Both the position numbers and the translations under genes were made by a program. This document shows positions 44,445 to 53,859 of a stretch of DNA of 64,000 nucleotides, piece by piece (position 1 is the stretch's first letter; every line of letters starts with the position of its first letter). Under the pieces are notes generated by a model. It was not told the origin of the DNA. It saw only the letters and a program-made list of their open reading frames with translations, and did not search any database. Source of the DNA: JAQVWU01 sp964628455 (lineage in GTDB: Bacteria > Bacillota > Clostridia > Oscillospirales > CAG-272); the NCBI GenBank assembly GCA_964628455.1, contig CAZVPD010000003.1, positions 1 to 64,000 of the forward strand, read 5' to 3'.

Positions 44445-45530
44445 ATGAAAAAGGTAAAAATCGGAATAATAGGATGCGGCGGTATTGCCAACGGAAAGCA
44501 TATGCCCGCGCTCAAGCGCCTTAAAACAGCGGATATGGTGGCGTTCTGCGATATCGTGACAGAGCGCGCCGAAAAAGCCGCAAAGGAATACGGCGCTGCC
44601 GGAGCCAAGGTTTATTCGGATTATAAGGAACTCCTTGCCGATAAGACCATTGATGTTGTTCATGTTCTGACGCCCAACCGCATGCACAGCCCCATTACCG
44701 TCGACGCTCTCGACGCCGGCAAACATGTCATGTGCGAGAAACCTATGGCAATAAACACCGCCGAAGCTCAGAAAATGGTGGAAGCCGCAAAGCGCAACAA
44801 ACGCAAACTCACCATCGGATATCAGAACCGCCAGCGTCCCGACTCGCTCTATCTTAAGAAAGAAGCGTCCGACGGAACTTTCGGCGAAATATATTATGCC
44901 AAAGCTACCGCAATACGCCGCCGCGCGGTTCCGACCTGGGGCGTGTTCTTAAATGAATTTGAACAGGGCGGCGGTCCGCTTATAGATATCGGAACGCACG
45001 CGCTTGACCTCACCCTCTGGATAATGGACAATTACAAACCCAAATACTGTCTGGGAACCACTTTCCACAAACTCAACGGACTTGCTCCCGATGCTCAGGG
45101 AAATGCCTGGGGCACCTGGGACCCCGCCAAATTTACTGTGGAGGACTCCGCATTCGGCTTTGTCGTTATGGAAAACGGAGCGACCATCATTCTTGAGTCT
45201 TCATGGGCGCTGAATTCACTTGATGTACGCGAAGCGGTCACCACCGTCTGCGGTACGATAGCGGGAGGCGATATGGAAGGCGGCGTCCGCATCAACGGAA
45301 TACGGAACGGCCGTCAGTATGTCCTCAAACCCGATCTCAGCGCGGGCGGAGCCGCTTTTTACGAGGGAGACGGAAACGAGGAAGCGCACCAGCGTGAAGC
45401 GCGCCTTTGGATCGATGCGGTTATCAACGATAAAACGCCTTTTGTTCTTCCCGAGCAGGCATTCTGCGTGACCCAGATACTCGAGGGCATTTACGAATCC
45501 GCAAAAACCGGAACGGTATTCAATTTCTGA
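44445..45530 (+). CDS. Gfo/Idh/MocA family oxidoreductase (copy C)
   Basis: A 361-residue NAD(P)-dependent dehydrogenase-like protein: IGIIGCGGIANGKHMPAL Rossmann start, CEKPMAI (catalytic lysine), GGPLIDIGTHALDLTLWIMD (Asp/His pair). The start at 44445 follows CGGAGG. The preceding consensus promoter and following epimerase suggest a two-gene unit for keto-sugar interconversion, with a hairpin between the two genes that could reduce expression of the second. Confidence 0.9.
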   Translation: MKKVKIGIIGCGGIANGKHMPALKRLKTADMVAFCDIVTERAEKAAKEYGAAGAKVYSDYKELLADKTIDVVHVLTPNRMHSPITVDALDAGKHVMCEKPMAINTAEAQKMVEAAKRNKRKLTIGYQNRQRPDSLYLKKEASDGTFGEIYYAKATAIRRRAVPTWGVFLNEFEQGGGPLIDIGTHALDLTLWIMDNYKPKYCLGTTFHKLNGLAPDAQGNAWGTWDPAKFTVEDSAFGFVVMENGATIILESSWALNSLDVREAVTTVCGTIAGGDMEGGVRINGIRNGRQYVLKPDLSAGGAAFYEGDGNEEAHQREARLWIDAVINDKTPFVLPEQAFCVTQILEGIYESAKTGTVFNF

Positions 45531-45556
45531 TCTTTTTTCGGTCTGAATAACAAACT

Positions 45557-45592
45557 GCGGGCAGAGACCGGAAGTTTTCTCTGCCCGCTTCT
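45557..45592 (+). terminator. Intercistronic hairpin (possible partial terminator or attenuator)
   Basis: Perfect 11-base stem GCGGGCAGAGA (45557-45567) with complement (45578-45588), 10-base loop, followed by TTCTT rather than a full U-run. It lies between copy C oxidoreductase and its downstream epimerase. Confidence 0.6.
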
Positions 45593-45669
45593 TGCATGAA
45601 GACCTGTTTTCATTGGATCCGGATCATTGCATCCATAGAATAAAATTAAATATTCAGGAGGATATTCAG

Positions 45670-46638
45670 ATGAAATTAAGCGTTTTCACCGCACTGTACG
45701 GCGGATTGCCGCTGGAAGAAGCACTCGGCAAATTAAATGCTCTCGGCGTTGATACCGTCGAAATCGGAGCAGGCGGTTATCCCGGAAAATCCCATTGCAA
45801 TCCCGCCGAACTGCTCGCCGACGCCGATAAATTCTACGAATTCAAATCGGTCCTGCGCCGTCATCAGACAGACATCTGTGCGCTTTCGGTACACGGAAAT
45901 CCCGTTCATCCGAATGCCGCGACGGCACAGGCGTTTGACACCGATTTCCGCAGCGCGGTTCTTCTGGCTGAAAAGCTGGATATCAAAACCGTCATAACCT
46001 TTTCCGGCTGTCCGGGAGATGCTCCCGGCGCTTCGTATCCGAACTGGGTCACATGTCCCTGGCCGGATGATTTTCTCACAGTCCTTGAATATCAATGGAA
46101 TGAAGTATTGATCCCGTATTGGAAAGAAGCCGCTTCTTTTGCCGCGCAGCACGGCGTAAACCGTATAGCGCTCGAAATGCATCCCGGTTTCTGTGTATAC
46201 AATCCGGCAACTCTTCTGCGCCTGCGTGAGGCGGTCGGCGATGTGATCGGCGCAAACTTCGACCCGAGCCACCTGGTCTGGCAGGGTATGGATCCCGTTG
46301 CCGCGATCCGTAAATTAAAAGGCGCCGTTTATCACTTCCACGCCAAGGACACCAAGATCGATCCGTATAACACGGCTGCCGACGGCGTACTCGATACAAA
46401 GCATTACGGCGACGAAATTCACCGTTCCTGGGTCTTCCGTTCGGTGGGTTACGGAAACACGATGCAGTACTGGCGTGATATGATCAGCAATCTGCGCCTG
46501 ATCGGATATGACGGTGTGCTTTCGATCGAACATGAAGACAGCCTTATGTCGATTGACGAAGGACTGTCCAAAGCCGTGGACTTTTTAAATAAAGTGCTTA
46601 TAAAAGAACCGAAGCCATCCTCCATGTCATGGGCCTGA
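45670..46638 (+). CDS. Sugar phosphate isomerase/epimerase, xylose-isomerase-like TIM barrel (copy B)
   Basis: A 322-residue protein of the IolE-like family. Metal-ligand segments: NRIALEMHPGFCVY (Glu, His), IGANFDPSHLVWQGMD, VYHFHAKDTKID and a final VLSIEHED. The start at 45670 (MKLSVFTALYGG) has CAGGAGGA upstream. It is the partner of oxidoreductase copy C; such pairs carry out oxidation/epimerisation of inositols or 3-keto sugars. A hairpin closes the unit. Confidence 0.88.
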   Translation: MKLSVFTALYGGLPLEEALGKLNALGVDTVEIGAGGYPGKSHCNPAELLADADKFYEFKSVLRRHQTDICALSVHGNPVHPNAATAQAFDTDFRSAVLLAEKLDIKTVITFSGCPGDAPGASYPNWVTCPWPDDFLTVLEYQWNEVLIPYWKEAASFAAQHGVNRIALEMHPGFCVYNPATLLRLREAVGDVIGANFDPSHLVWQGMDPVAAIRKLKGAVYHFHAKDTKIDPYNTAADGVLDTKHYGDEIHRSWVFRSVGYGNTMQYWRDMISNLRLIGYDGVLSIEHEDSLMSIDEGLSKAVDFLNKVLIKEPKPSSMSWA

Positions 46639-46647
46639 CCGGGATTC

Positions 46648-46688
46648 AAAAAAGGGGAGACATTAAAAACGTCCTCCCTTTTTTTATT
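46648..46688. terminator. Bidirectional terminator between the epimerase gene and pyrE
   Basis: AAAAAAGGGGAGAC pairs with GTCCTCCCTTTTTTT; T/A-runs flank both sides. Confidence 0.85.
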
Positions 46689-46715
46689 ATTCGGATCGGC
46701 CGGCGTATGCGGCAT

Positions 46716-47393
46716 TTATTTTTTAACGCAGAATTCATCGATATATCTGTCCATCCGCATGAGCAGGCCGGTATCTGTCCTTCCGCTGATATAATCCCTG
46801 ATTTCTCTTACCGTTACGATCGGAAAGACTTCGATTCCGAATTCGTTTTTCACCTCATCCGACGCTGTTATGCCCGCCGGCGTGCGTTCTTCGCGGTTCA
46901 CCGAAATAAACATGGCGGGTATCTCCGCTTTTGCGGCTGCGCGGAGCAGCGGAACCGTTTCGCGTACCGCCGTCCCCGCGGTTATGACATCCTCGATAAT
47001 GAGGATTTTGTCGCCGTCTTCCGGTGCCGAACCGATAAAAATTCCGCCTTCGCCGTGGTCTTTGACTTCTTTGCGGTTGAAGCAGTATTTCAGGTCCGCA
47101 TTGTATTTCTGATACAGTGCGCAGGAAGCGGCTGCCGCAAGGGGGATGCCTTTATAGGCGGGACCGAACAGCAGGAATCTGCCGTCGGGACGCCGCAGTT
47201 TGTCTTCTCCGACAGCCGCGGCTATACAGTCCGCATAGAACCCCCCCAGCCTTGAAAGCTGGCTGCCTGTTCTGTATTTGCCCGTATTGATGAAATACGG
47301 TGATTTGCGTCCGCTTTTTAAAGTAAAATCCCCGAAAACAAGCACTTCGGACTCGAGCATCAGCTCAATAAAATCGGATTTGTATTTCTGCAT
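46716..47393 (-). CDS. pyrE: Orotate phosphoribosyltransferase PyrE
   Basis: A 225-residue type I PRTase converting orotate and PRPP to OMP in de novo pyrimidine synthesis. The PRPP motif is ILIIEDVITAGTAVRE; LKSGRKSPYFINTGKY and GPAYKGIPLAAA are typical of PyrE. The start at 47393 follows GCGAGG; the in-frame extension upstream to 47477 lacks a ribosome site. No other pyr genes or PyrR anti-terminator hairpins were seen, so it is detached from the usual cluster. Lies downstream of a parS palindrome. Confidence 0.93.
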   Translation of the reverse strand: MQKYKSDFIELMLESEVLVFGDFTLKSGRKSPYFINTGKYRTGSQLSRLGGFYADCIAAAVGEDKLRRPDGRFLLFGPAYKGIPLAAAASCALYQKYNADLKYCFNRKEVKDHGEGGIFIGSAPEDGDKILIIEDVITAGTAVRETVPLLRAAAKAEIPAMFISVNREERTPAGITASDEVKNEFGIEVFPIVTVREIRDYISGRTDTGLLMRMDRYIDEFCVKK

Positions 47394-47584
47394 GGCAATA
47401 CCTCGCTGAATTGTTTTGATGATTCTTATAAACTGCGGAAAGCAGTCTTTGTCTGTTTCCGTTTGCCTTAACGGCATACGGATATAAACGCAGCCGCGGT
47501 ATCCGTATAATCCGTAAACTTATAAAAATTTTTTTGAAACCGGTTTTCATCCCGGGATGCGGAACGGCGGGTTTTCCGAGTTGA

Positions 47585-47620
47585 CCCGCGTCGATGTTTC
47601 ACGTGAAACATTGACGCGGG
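47585..47620. repeat. 36-base palindrome built around a parS site
   Basis: The sequence from 47585 (CCCGCGTC arm) to 47620 (GACGCGGG arm) is a nearly perfect palindrome (34 of 36 positions pair) with parS in its centre. It begins 11 bases after the GT4-CsaB stop, so the RNA would also fold into a very stable hairpin, although no U-run follows. Confidence 0.85.
47595..47610. promoter_or_regulatory. parS: parS site (ParB binding), exact match
   Basis: TGTTTCACGTGAAACA matches the 16-base Bacillota parS consensus TGTTNCACGTGAAACA at all positions. ParB, encoded 5 kb away, would nucleate here to load SMC and partition the origin region. Confidence 0.92.
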
Positions 47621-47630
47621 ATATCTGTTC

Positions 47631-49820
47631 TTATCGGGACAGCAGAGCGACGGCGGAGACCGGGTCCGACTGCGCTCTGACCCGAAGCTCACCGGTCTTT
47701 TTTTCGATGACGGAGCATATCTCGGCACGGCGGGCTGTGATCTCCGCAACCATGGAAACAAGCGCGTCTGCTTCGAACAAAGCCACGCCGATATGATACG
47801 GCAGACCGTATTCCGCAGCCATCGCGCTGATCTTCATGTCGTAAGCGAGTCCGATAAAAGGAACGCCGGCGGAAGCGGCATAAATCGCTGCGTGCAGCCG
47901 CATGGCTATGATAAAGTTCATATGGCCGAACAATCCCGTAAGTTCGGAAGCCGATAATCCGCAGATCACCTTTCCGCCCGTTGCCGCCGCAATGCGGTGG
48001 CATATGGGCAGGTCTTTTACCGCCTGCATGGGAATGAAAAGGGGAATACCCCCGCCGTTCTCCGAAATTTTCAATACGGCTTCGGTCAGCTTCTCTTCAA
48101 AGTTCTGCGCCGCATCCTTCCAGTGACGCAGCGCCACCGCGAAATAACGTTCGTTCTTCCGGATGTCCTCCCGGTTCATCAGATAATCGGTCCATTCGGA
48201 GGCAGCCGGTCTTATGCAGAAAGCCGGATCTGCGGTAACGGCAATGTTATTGTTCGTAACTCCTATAGAACGCATTTCTGCAGCGGATCCGTTTTCACGA
48301 AGGGTAATCAGGTCGGTTTTATTCAGGATATCACGCGCCGCCCTCCTGTTTTTCTCTCCTTTCAGAGGACCGATTCCCGATGCGTACATCATAATGCGCA
48401 GACCGTATTTTTTTGCGAGCTTCATGATTCCGATATAATACATAAGGGAGCGTGTGCTCGTTATATTCTGAATAAGGTTTCCGCTTCCGTTGATCAGAAG
48501 TTTCGCGTGTTTCAGGGAACGAATGACTGCAAACGGATTAAATCTGTTGACAGCCCGGATACCGTATCTCTGCGCTGTTTTACGCGGTGATCTGGACAAT
48601 ACCGTTATTTTTATGTCCGGCTGCAGCTGCCGCAGTCCTTCGACGATCACAGCCAGCAGCGAATCGTCCCCCGTGTTTCCGAAACCGTAATACCCGCTGA
48701 TGACAACATCGCCGTATCTATAGAACTCATAGGGGGTAAGCGCTTCATAGACCGACTCTGCATCGTCCGCCATTTTTTCTATGGTAAAATAACTGTTGAC
48801 GACAGAACGGTTGTATTCGCCCATTTCGGTTTTTTCCGTGTCGGTCTTTTCGAAGACCGACAGTATATCCGCCCTGATCAGCTCTTCGGAGGAAGGGATG
48901 CAGCCGCGGCAGCAGAAGTTTGTTTCAAGCGCCGTCTGCAGTTTATCGGGTCCGAAAACGCCTATGTATCCCTGAGAACCGGCCAGCACTACGGGCAGAC
49001 CGGCAGCCATGGCTTCGAGTGCGGAGCGCGAAACCCCCAAAAAGATCCCGCCTGCGGAGAGCAGGGCATGCACATCGGTGATCGCACCGATCAGACGAAC
49101 CGATTCCCTGCCGATTTTCCGGTTGATATGATCCGCGGACGCGCCGAGTTCGCCGATTGCCGTACCGCTGCCGGCGATGATGATTTCTATATCGGGATAT
49201 CTCTGTGCCAGCGCCTCCGCCGTCTGCACCAGCTGAAAAGCGACATGCGCGCTTTCCCGGTCGATTCTGCCGACATAAAGCACGCGGTGTCCGGAGAAAA
49301 GTCCCGTTTCCGCATTCCCTCCGCGAAAACGAACGGTATCGATTCCGTTGATGGTCAGCGTTATATTGTCGGAATTCATATTGTAATGCCGGATCAGATA
49401 CTGCTTTATATCGCAGCTGACCGCAAGGGCACGCTCGCCCCAGTTTGAAAAATATCTCCAATACGGAGTGACATTATATACGCCGTGGCAGGTGGTCATA
49501 AAGCGGAACCTGAGTTTTTTTGCAAGCAGACCGCATATAAAACCCGGAATCCGGGCGTGCGCATGCACGATATCGAATTTTTCCCTTTTGATGCACCGAT
49601 ATAATCCCGTATAAGAACGCCATACCGCCGCCGGATTTTTGCTGTTGAGCGGAAGGGAGATATGACGGACCCCCGCGCTGATGATGTCCTGTACAAAAAC
49701 ACCCCCGTTGGAGGCGACAACGACATCCATACCGCGGCGAACAAGTTCTTTTGCCAGTTCTACGATATGCGTTTCCGCTCCGCCTATGCCGAGAGACATG
49801 GTGGTCATGAGAATTTTCAT
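47631..49820 (-). CDS. GT4 glycosyltransferase fused to CsaB-type polysaccharide pyruvyl transferase
   Basis: A 729-residue two-domain protein. Residues 1-365 are a GT-B family 4 glycosyltransferase: MSLGIGGAETHIVELAKEL, HAHARIPGFI, TCHGVYN, VLYVGRIDRES, and VSRSALEAMAAGLPVV with the donor-binding Glu. Residues 370-729 are a polysaccharide pyruvyl transferase of the CsaB type: VISGYYGFGNTGDDSLLAV, NGSGNLIQNITSTRSLMYYIG, ADPAFCI and AMRLHAAIYAASAGVPFIGLAYD. CsaB pyruvylates secondary cell-wall polymer so SLH-domain proteins can bind. The two activities, normally separate genes, are in one frame with no stop or frameshift. Start behind GGAGGAGG. No SLH protein in the window. Confidence 0.92.
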   Translation of the reverse strand: MKILMTTMSLGIGGAETHIVELAKELVRRGMDVVVASNGGVFVQDIISAGVRHISLPLNSKNPAAVWRSYTGLYRCIKREKFDIVHAHARIPGFICGLLAKKLRFRFMTTCHGVYNVTPYWRYFSNWGERALAVSCDIKQYLIRHYNMNSDNITLTINGIDTVRFRGGNAETGLFSGHRVLYVGRIDRESAHVAFQLVQTAEALAQRYPDIEIIIAGSGTAIGELGASADHINRKIGRESVRLIGAITDVHALLSAGGIFLGVSRSALEAMAAGLPVVLAGSQGYIGVFGPDKLQTALETNFCCRGCIPSSEELIRADILSVFEKTDTEKTEMGEYNRSVVNSYFTIEKMADDAESVYEALTPYEFYRYGDVVISGYYGFGNTGDDSLLAVIVEGLRQLQPDIKITVLSRSPRKTAQRYGIRAVNRFNPFAVIRSLKHAKLLINGSGNLIQNITSTRSLMYYIGIMKLAKKYGLRIMMYASGIGPLKGEKNRRAARDILNKTDLITLRENGSAAEMRSIGVTNNNIAVTADPAFCIRPAASEWTDYLMNREDIRKNERYFAVALRHWKDAAQNFEEKLTEAVLKISENGGGIPLFIPMQAVKDLPICHRIAAATGGKVICGLSASELTGLFGHMNFIIAMRLHAAIYAASAGVPFIGLAYDMKISAMAAEYGLPYHIGVALFEADALVSMVAEITARRAEICSVIEKKTGELRVRAQSDPVSAVALLSR

Positions 49821-49932
49821 CAGATCGATCCTCCTCCGGATGATTTATTAAAAAGCGGACGTGTTGCATGGCGCAATACGTCCGGTATTTTCAACATCCT
49901 TTCCCTCGTTAAATGCTGAATCGGCCGGTTTT

Positions 49933-50832
49933 TTATTGCGGTTCGGCCGTTTCGGCAGTCGTTTCGGCTGCGGGAGTTTCTGTTTCCGTTTCGGTTGCCG
50001 GTTCTGTTTCAACGCGCAGGATTTTGCCGTTTTCAAAATATCCCTCATATGTCCGTCCGGCAGGCCATTTATAAATTCCCCAGCCGTTCATTTTGTTGTC
50101 CGCAAATTCGCCTTCATATACTTCTCCGTTGGCCCATTTGTATATTCCCCTGCCGGTGCGGATGTCATTCTGGAATTCTCCTTCGTAAATATCCCCGTTG
50201 GCAAAGGTATATACGCCTGTCCCGTGTTTGGTCTCTTCTGCGTAAGTCCCTTCATAGAACGAGCCGTCAGCCCACGTGTATTTCCCCTTTCCGTCCTTCA
50301 TGTCGTTTTTAAACTCACCGATATATATCGAGCCGTCAATCCACGTGTATATTCCGAAACCTTCTTTTTTCCCGTTCAGCAGCTCGCCTTCATACACATC
50401 GCCGCTTGAAAAGGTAAATGTTCCCGAACCCGTTATTTCGTCCCGTACAAAATCTCCTTCATATACGTCTCCCGAAGAATAGGTGATTTTCCCTTTTCCG
50501 TGTTTGAGCAGATCTTCCAGTCCGCCTTCGTATATATCGCCGTTTGAATAGGTCACGGTACCGGCTTCGCTGTCAATCTCGGCGGTTCCCCCGCTTGAAA
50601 AATAGAGTCTTCCCGACAAAGGAGAACCCAGGTCGTCAACCCTCCCGAAAAACTTTACAAAACGGCCGTCTCCGACATCCACTTTCATATAGCGGATTCC
50701 GGAAAAATAAATCGCCAAAAAAACCGCTGCGACAAAGATAACCGCCAGGATAAATGTCACCAGAAGTATAAAAGCCGTGCTGCGGTGCTTTCTTTTACGG
50801 CGTACGGGCCGTTGATTTCTTTTGTTTTCCAT
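49933..50832 (-). CDS. Membrane-anchored MORN-repeat protein
   Basis: A 299-residue protein with a basic N-terminus (QRPVRRKRKHRS), one membrane helix (about 19-44), a short linker and eight tandem MORN units of about 23 residues (pattern GxYxxxxGxxYEGxF, from about 85 to 275), then an acidic Thr/Glu tail (PATETETETPAAET). Topology suggests the repeats lie outside the cell. MORN repeats bind lipids or proteins in eukaryotes; in bacteria their role is mostly unknown. Located between the serS cluster and the GT4-CsaB gene, it may belong to envelope assembly. Confidence 0.88.
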   Translation of the reverse strand: MENKRNQRPVRRKRKHRSTAFILLVTFILAVIFVAAVFLAIYFSGIRYMKVDVGDGRFVKFFGRVDDLGSPLSGRLYFSSGGTAEIDSEAGTVTYSNGDIYEGGLEDLLKHGKGKITYSSGDVYEGDFVRDEITGSGTFTFSSGDVYEGELLNGKKEGFGIYTWIDGSIYIGEFKNDMKDGKGKYTWADGSFYEGTYAEETKHGTGVYTFANGDIYEGEFQNDIRTGRGIYKWANGEVYEGEFADNKMNGWGIYKWPAGRTYEGYFENGKILRVETEPATETETETPAAETTAETAEPQ

Positions 50833-50903
50833 ATAGACTCCATTATATATATTCCTGTTGTAATATTCCGGTTTCGGAATATCCGCAACCGGTTCCTCCG
50901 TCT

Positions 50904-51470
50904 TTATTCCAGAGGAGAAACGAACTCAACAAAGTTTTTCAGCATCTGAATAAGATCCGGAACAACCGTGAATGAAAGGATCGCCACGGTTAAAAACAAG
51001 GCTATCGTCATAACGACGACAAGCAGGCTCGTTCCGTTGTCGCTGTAAAGAGAATCGGCGCGCATCACCATCTCATGAGGGATGTAAAATTTCAGCTCGG
51101 ACAGCAGGGGCTGCGCCCGACGGCTCTTTTTCCGGCGGATTTTGCCCGTGTTTTCCGGAAGAGCCGGTTCGGAACCAACCGCGTTTTCGCCCCCGGCCGG
51201 TGAGGCCTGAATGATTTTACGGTAGGTACTCCTGATCCGCAGCGAGAATTTTACAAAGACATTTTTTGAAAAGCCGGTTTCCTCAAGCGTTTTTGCGGTT
51301 TCAGGTGTATTGGACCCCGTTTCCAGCAGTTTGCGAACAAATGAGCCGAGAACGCTTTTATTATACAATATAACAAATGCGCCTAAAATGACGCCCAAAA
51401 ACATCGACCATACAATAATCTCAAGTGTCATTCCTTTATAAGTCAGCCACGAATTGAGATCAAGTCCCAT
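50904..51470 (-). CDS. Small membrane protein of unknown function
   Basis: A 188-residue protein with two predicted membrane helices (about 17-38 and 147-172). Between them is a basic, probably cytoplasmic region (GKIRRKKSRRAQP). No family recognised. It follows serS by 25 bases on the same strand and precedes the MORN gene, so it is probably cotranscribed with the parA-parB-serS group. The YNKSVLGSFVRKLLE segment after helix 1 is amphipathic. Confidence 0.75.
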   Translation of the reverse strand: MGLDLNSWLTYKGMTLEIIVWSMFLGVILGAFVILYNKSVLGSFVRKLLETGSNTPETAKTLEETGFSKNVFVKFSLRIRSTYRKIIQASPAGGENAVGSEPALPENTGKIRRKKSRRAQPLLSELKFYIPHEMVMRADSLYSDNGTSLLVVVMTIALFLTVAILSFTVVPDLIQMLKNFVEFVSPLE

Positions 51471-51495
51471 CTGATAACCTCCGCTGAACCTTCAT

Positions 51496-52770
51496 TCATT
51501 TTTTTATCACGTCAAATCCGGTATATCTGCGCAATACCTCGGGTATAGTTACGCTGCCGTCGGCATTCTGATAATTTTCCAAAATCGCGGCGACCGTTCT
51601 GCCTATCGCCACACCGGACCCGTTGAGCGTATGAACAAGACGGGCTTTGTCTTTTAAGTCCCGCTTGTATTTGATATTGGCACGGCGTGCCTGAAAGTCC
51701 TCGAAGTTCGAGCAGGAACTGATCTCGACGTAGCGCCCGTATGACGGCATATATACTTCGATATCATAGGTTTTAGCCGATGAAAAGCCCATGTCTCCCG
51801 TGGACAGGCAGACAACCCGGTGAGCCAGCCCCAAACCCTGCAGAACACGCTGAGCGTCGAGGGTGAGTGACTCGAGTTCGTCGTATGATGTTTCCGGTTC
51901 GGAAAATTTAACAAGCTCGACTTTGTTGAACTGGTGCTGCCGTATCAGTCCGCGGGTATCTCTGCCCGCACTGCCGGCTTCCGCGCGGAAACAGGCTGAA
52001 TACGCGCAGTATTTCAGGGGCAGAACCTCCGCCTGCATGATCTCGTCGCGGTGCATGTTTGTGACGGGAACCTCGGCTGTCGGTATTAAAAAATAATCGG
52101 AACCGGCAAGTTTGAATGCATCTTCTTCAAATTTCGGCAGCTGACCCGTTCCCCGCATCGAATCCCTGTTCACCAGAAAAGGCGGAAATATTTCGGTATA
52201 TCCGTGGTCCGAATGAGTGTCCAGATAGTAATTTACGACCGCCCGCTCGAGCTTTGCGCCGGCTCCGCGATAAAAATGGAAACGCGCGCCTGTAACCTTG
52301 GCCGCAGTTTCCGGATCGAGTATATGCAGCGAAGCGCCGAGGTCCCAGTGGGCAAGAGGCGTAAAATCAAACACCCGGGGCTCGCTCCAGCGCCTTACTT
52401 CCACATTGGCCGTATCGTCCGGTCCGGACGGCACCGATTCGTGCGGAAGATTGGGTATAAAAAGGAGGATCTGTTCGATTTCGGAGTCGAGTTCGGCTAT
52501 TTTATCAAAATCGATTTTTACCCGGTCCGATAATTCTTTCATTTCGGCAAATATCTCCGAAGTATCTTTTCCTTCTTTTTTTAAGGCCGGTATCAGGCGG
52601 GAAACAGCGTTCTGCCTGGCCTTCTGTGCTTCCGCGTCCGCAATCAGAGAACGGCGGGAACTGTCGCATTCAAGCAGACGGTCGATTTCCGCACTGTAAT
52701 TTTTATTGCGCGTCCCGAGGCGCTCTTTTACAAAAGCGGGATTCTCTTTGATTAATTTGATATCAAGCAT
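51496..52770 (-). CDS. serS: Seryl-tRNA synthetase
   Basis: Full-length 424-residue class IIa synthetase charging tRNA-Ser (and tRNA-Sec). The N-terminal coiled coil (about 1-105) binds the long variable arm. Motif 2 is [20 protein letters not shown], motif 3 is the [19 protein letters not shown] region, with [15 protein letters not shown] between. It is 37 bases downstream of parB, an order seen in other Clostridia near the origin. No T-box leader was found upstream, so it is probably constitutive with the par genes. Confidence 0.97.
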   Translation of the reverse strand: MLDIKLIKENPAFVKERLGTRNKNYSAEIDRLLECDSSRRSLIADAEAQKARQNAVSRLIPALKKEGKDTSEIFAEMKELSDRVKIDFDKIAELDSEIEQILLFIPNLPHESVPSGPDDTANVEVRRWSEPRVFDFTPLAHWDLGASLHILDPETAAKVTGARFHFYRGAGAKLERAVVNYYLDTHSDHGYTEIFPPFLVNRDSMRGTGQLPKFEEDAFKLAGSDYFLIPTAEVPVTNMHRDEIMQAEVLPLKYCAYSACFRAEAGSAGRDTRGLIRQHQFNKVELVKFSEPETSYDELESLTLDAQRVLQGLGLAHRVVCLSTGDMGFSSAKTYDIEVYMPSYGRYVEISSCSNFEDFQARRANIKYKRDLKDKARLVHTLNGSGVAIGRTVAAILENYQNADGSVTIPEVLRRYTGFDVIKK

Positions 52771-52806
52771 GAAGCAATACCTTCTTTAATTCATATAGTA
52801 TTTAAA

Positions 52807-53712
52807 TCACTCTTCATCCGAAAGGCTGTCTCCGCATAGTTTATGCAGCAGGATTCCAAGATCGTCGTTGTCTTCGTATTCAATGATCAGAGTATTCGGC
52901 TTTTGGGGGTTTTTATTGGAAATCCGGATCCTGCGGCCCAGTATATTTGTCACTTTCCGCTCCAGCTCGGCATTGTAGTCCACGGACGGCGGTTTTTCGT
53001 CTTCCTGTCCGACGACCCTTTTTTTCTCTTCCGTCCGGTTCACAGACCGTACCGCTTCTTCGGCAGCGCGTACCGAAAGCCCTTTTTTTAGTATGCTGCC
53101 TGCAAGCGTTTCCATATCCTCCCTGTTTTTCAGTCCCAGAAGCGCCCGTGCATGTCCGGCCGTCAGCTTGTCTTCCGCAACCATATTCAAAACTTTTTCC
53201 GGAAGGTCGAAAAGCCGCAGGGAATTGGCAACCGCACTTCGGCTGCGCCCGATCCGCCTGGATACTTCCTCCTGCGTGAGTCCGTATTCGTCTATTAAAG
53301 CACGGTATCCGCCCGCTTCCTCGACCGCATTGAGATTTTCACGCTGGATGTTTTCGATCAGTGCAAGTTCGGATGCACGCCTGTCGTCGGTATCCATGAT
53401 GATAACCGGTATTTCGCTCAAACCCGCCATTTTTGCCGCCCGCCAGCGGCGCTCTCCGGCGATAATCTGGTAAAAGCCGTTCTCGCCTGCTCTCACCGCA
53501 ATGGGTTGAATGATCCCGTTAGCCGCTATCGAATCGGCAAGCTGCGAAAGGCTTTCCATGTCGAAATTTTTCCGCGGCTGTCCGGAACGCGGTTCTATGT
53601 CGGATATACGAAGCATCGATGTGGTGCCCCGTTCATCTGCGGTATTGTCGAGAAAGATGGCGTCAAGTCCGCGTCCGAGTCCGCCGGCTCTCGGTTTCTT
53701 TTCGTTTGCCAT
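52807..53712 (-). CDS. parB: Chromosome partitioning protein ParB/Spo0J
   Basis: A 301-residue ParB. The CTPase/N-terminal domain holds QPRKNFD and IIAGERRWRAAKMAGL (about 75-100); the helix-turn-helix that reads parS is in YGLTQEEVSRRIGRSRSAVANSLRLFDLP (about 140-170); the C-terminus dimerises. It clamps at parS and spreads as a CTP-gated sliding clamp, recruiting SMC. Two exact parS sites lie within 6 kb. Encoded 147 bases after parA. Confidence 0.97.
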   Translation of the reverse strand: MANEKKPRAGGLGRGLDAIFLDNTADERGTTSMLRISDIEPRSGQPRKNFDMESLSQLADSIAANGIIQPIAVRAGENGFYQIIAGERRWRAAKMAGLSEIPVIIMDTDDRRASELALIENIQRENLNAVEEAGGYRALIDEYGLTQEEVSRRIGRSRSAVANSLRLFDLPEKVLNMVAEDKLTAGHARALLGLKNREDMETLAGSILKKGLSVRAAEEAVRSVNRTEEKKRVVGQEDEKPPSVDYNAELERKVTNILGRRIRISNKNPQKPNTLIIEYEDNDDLGILLHKLCGDSLSDEE

Positions 53713-53859
53713 TTTTCCGCTCCTTTATAGGTCAACTGTACCTTCTGTCCCTTGTATGGAAAGTATAAAAAGCAGCGCTTGCGTTATAGTTTGCGGGGTT
53801 CATAACGCTGACCGCCCGGATATATGCCGATTCCCGGTTTTATTTCATTTAAGAAGGGG

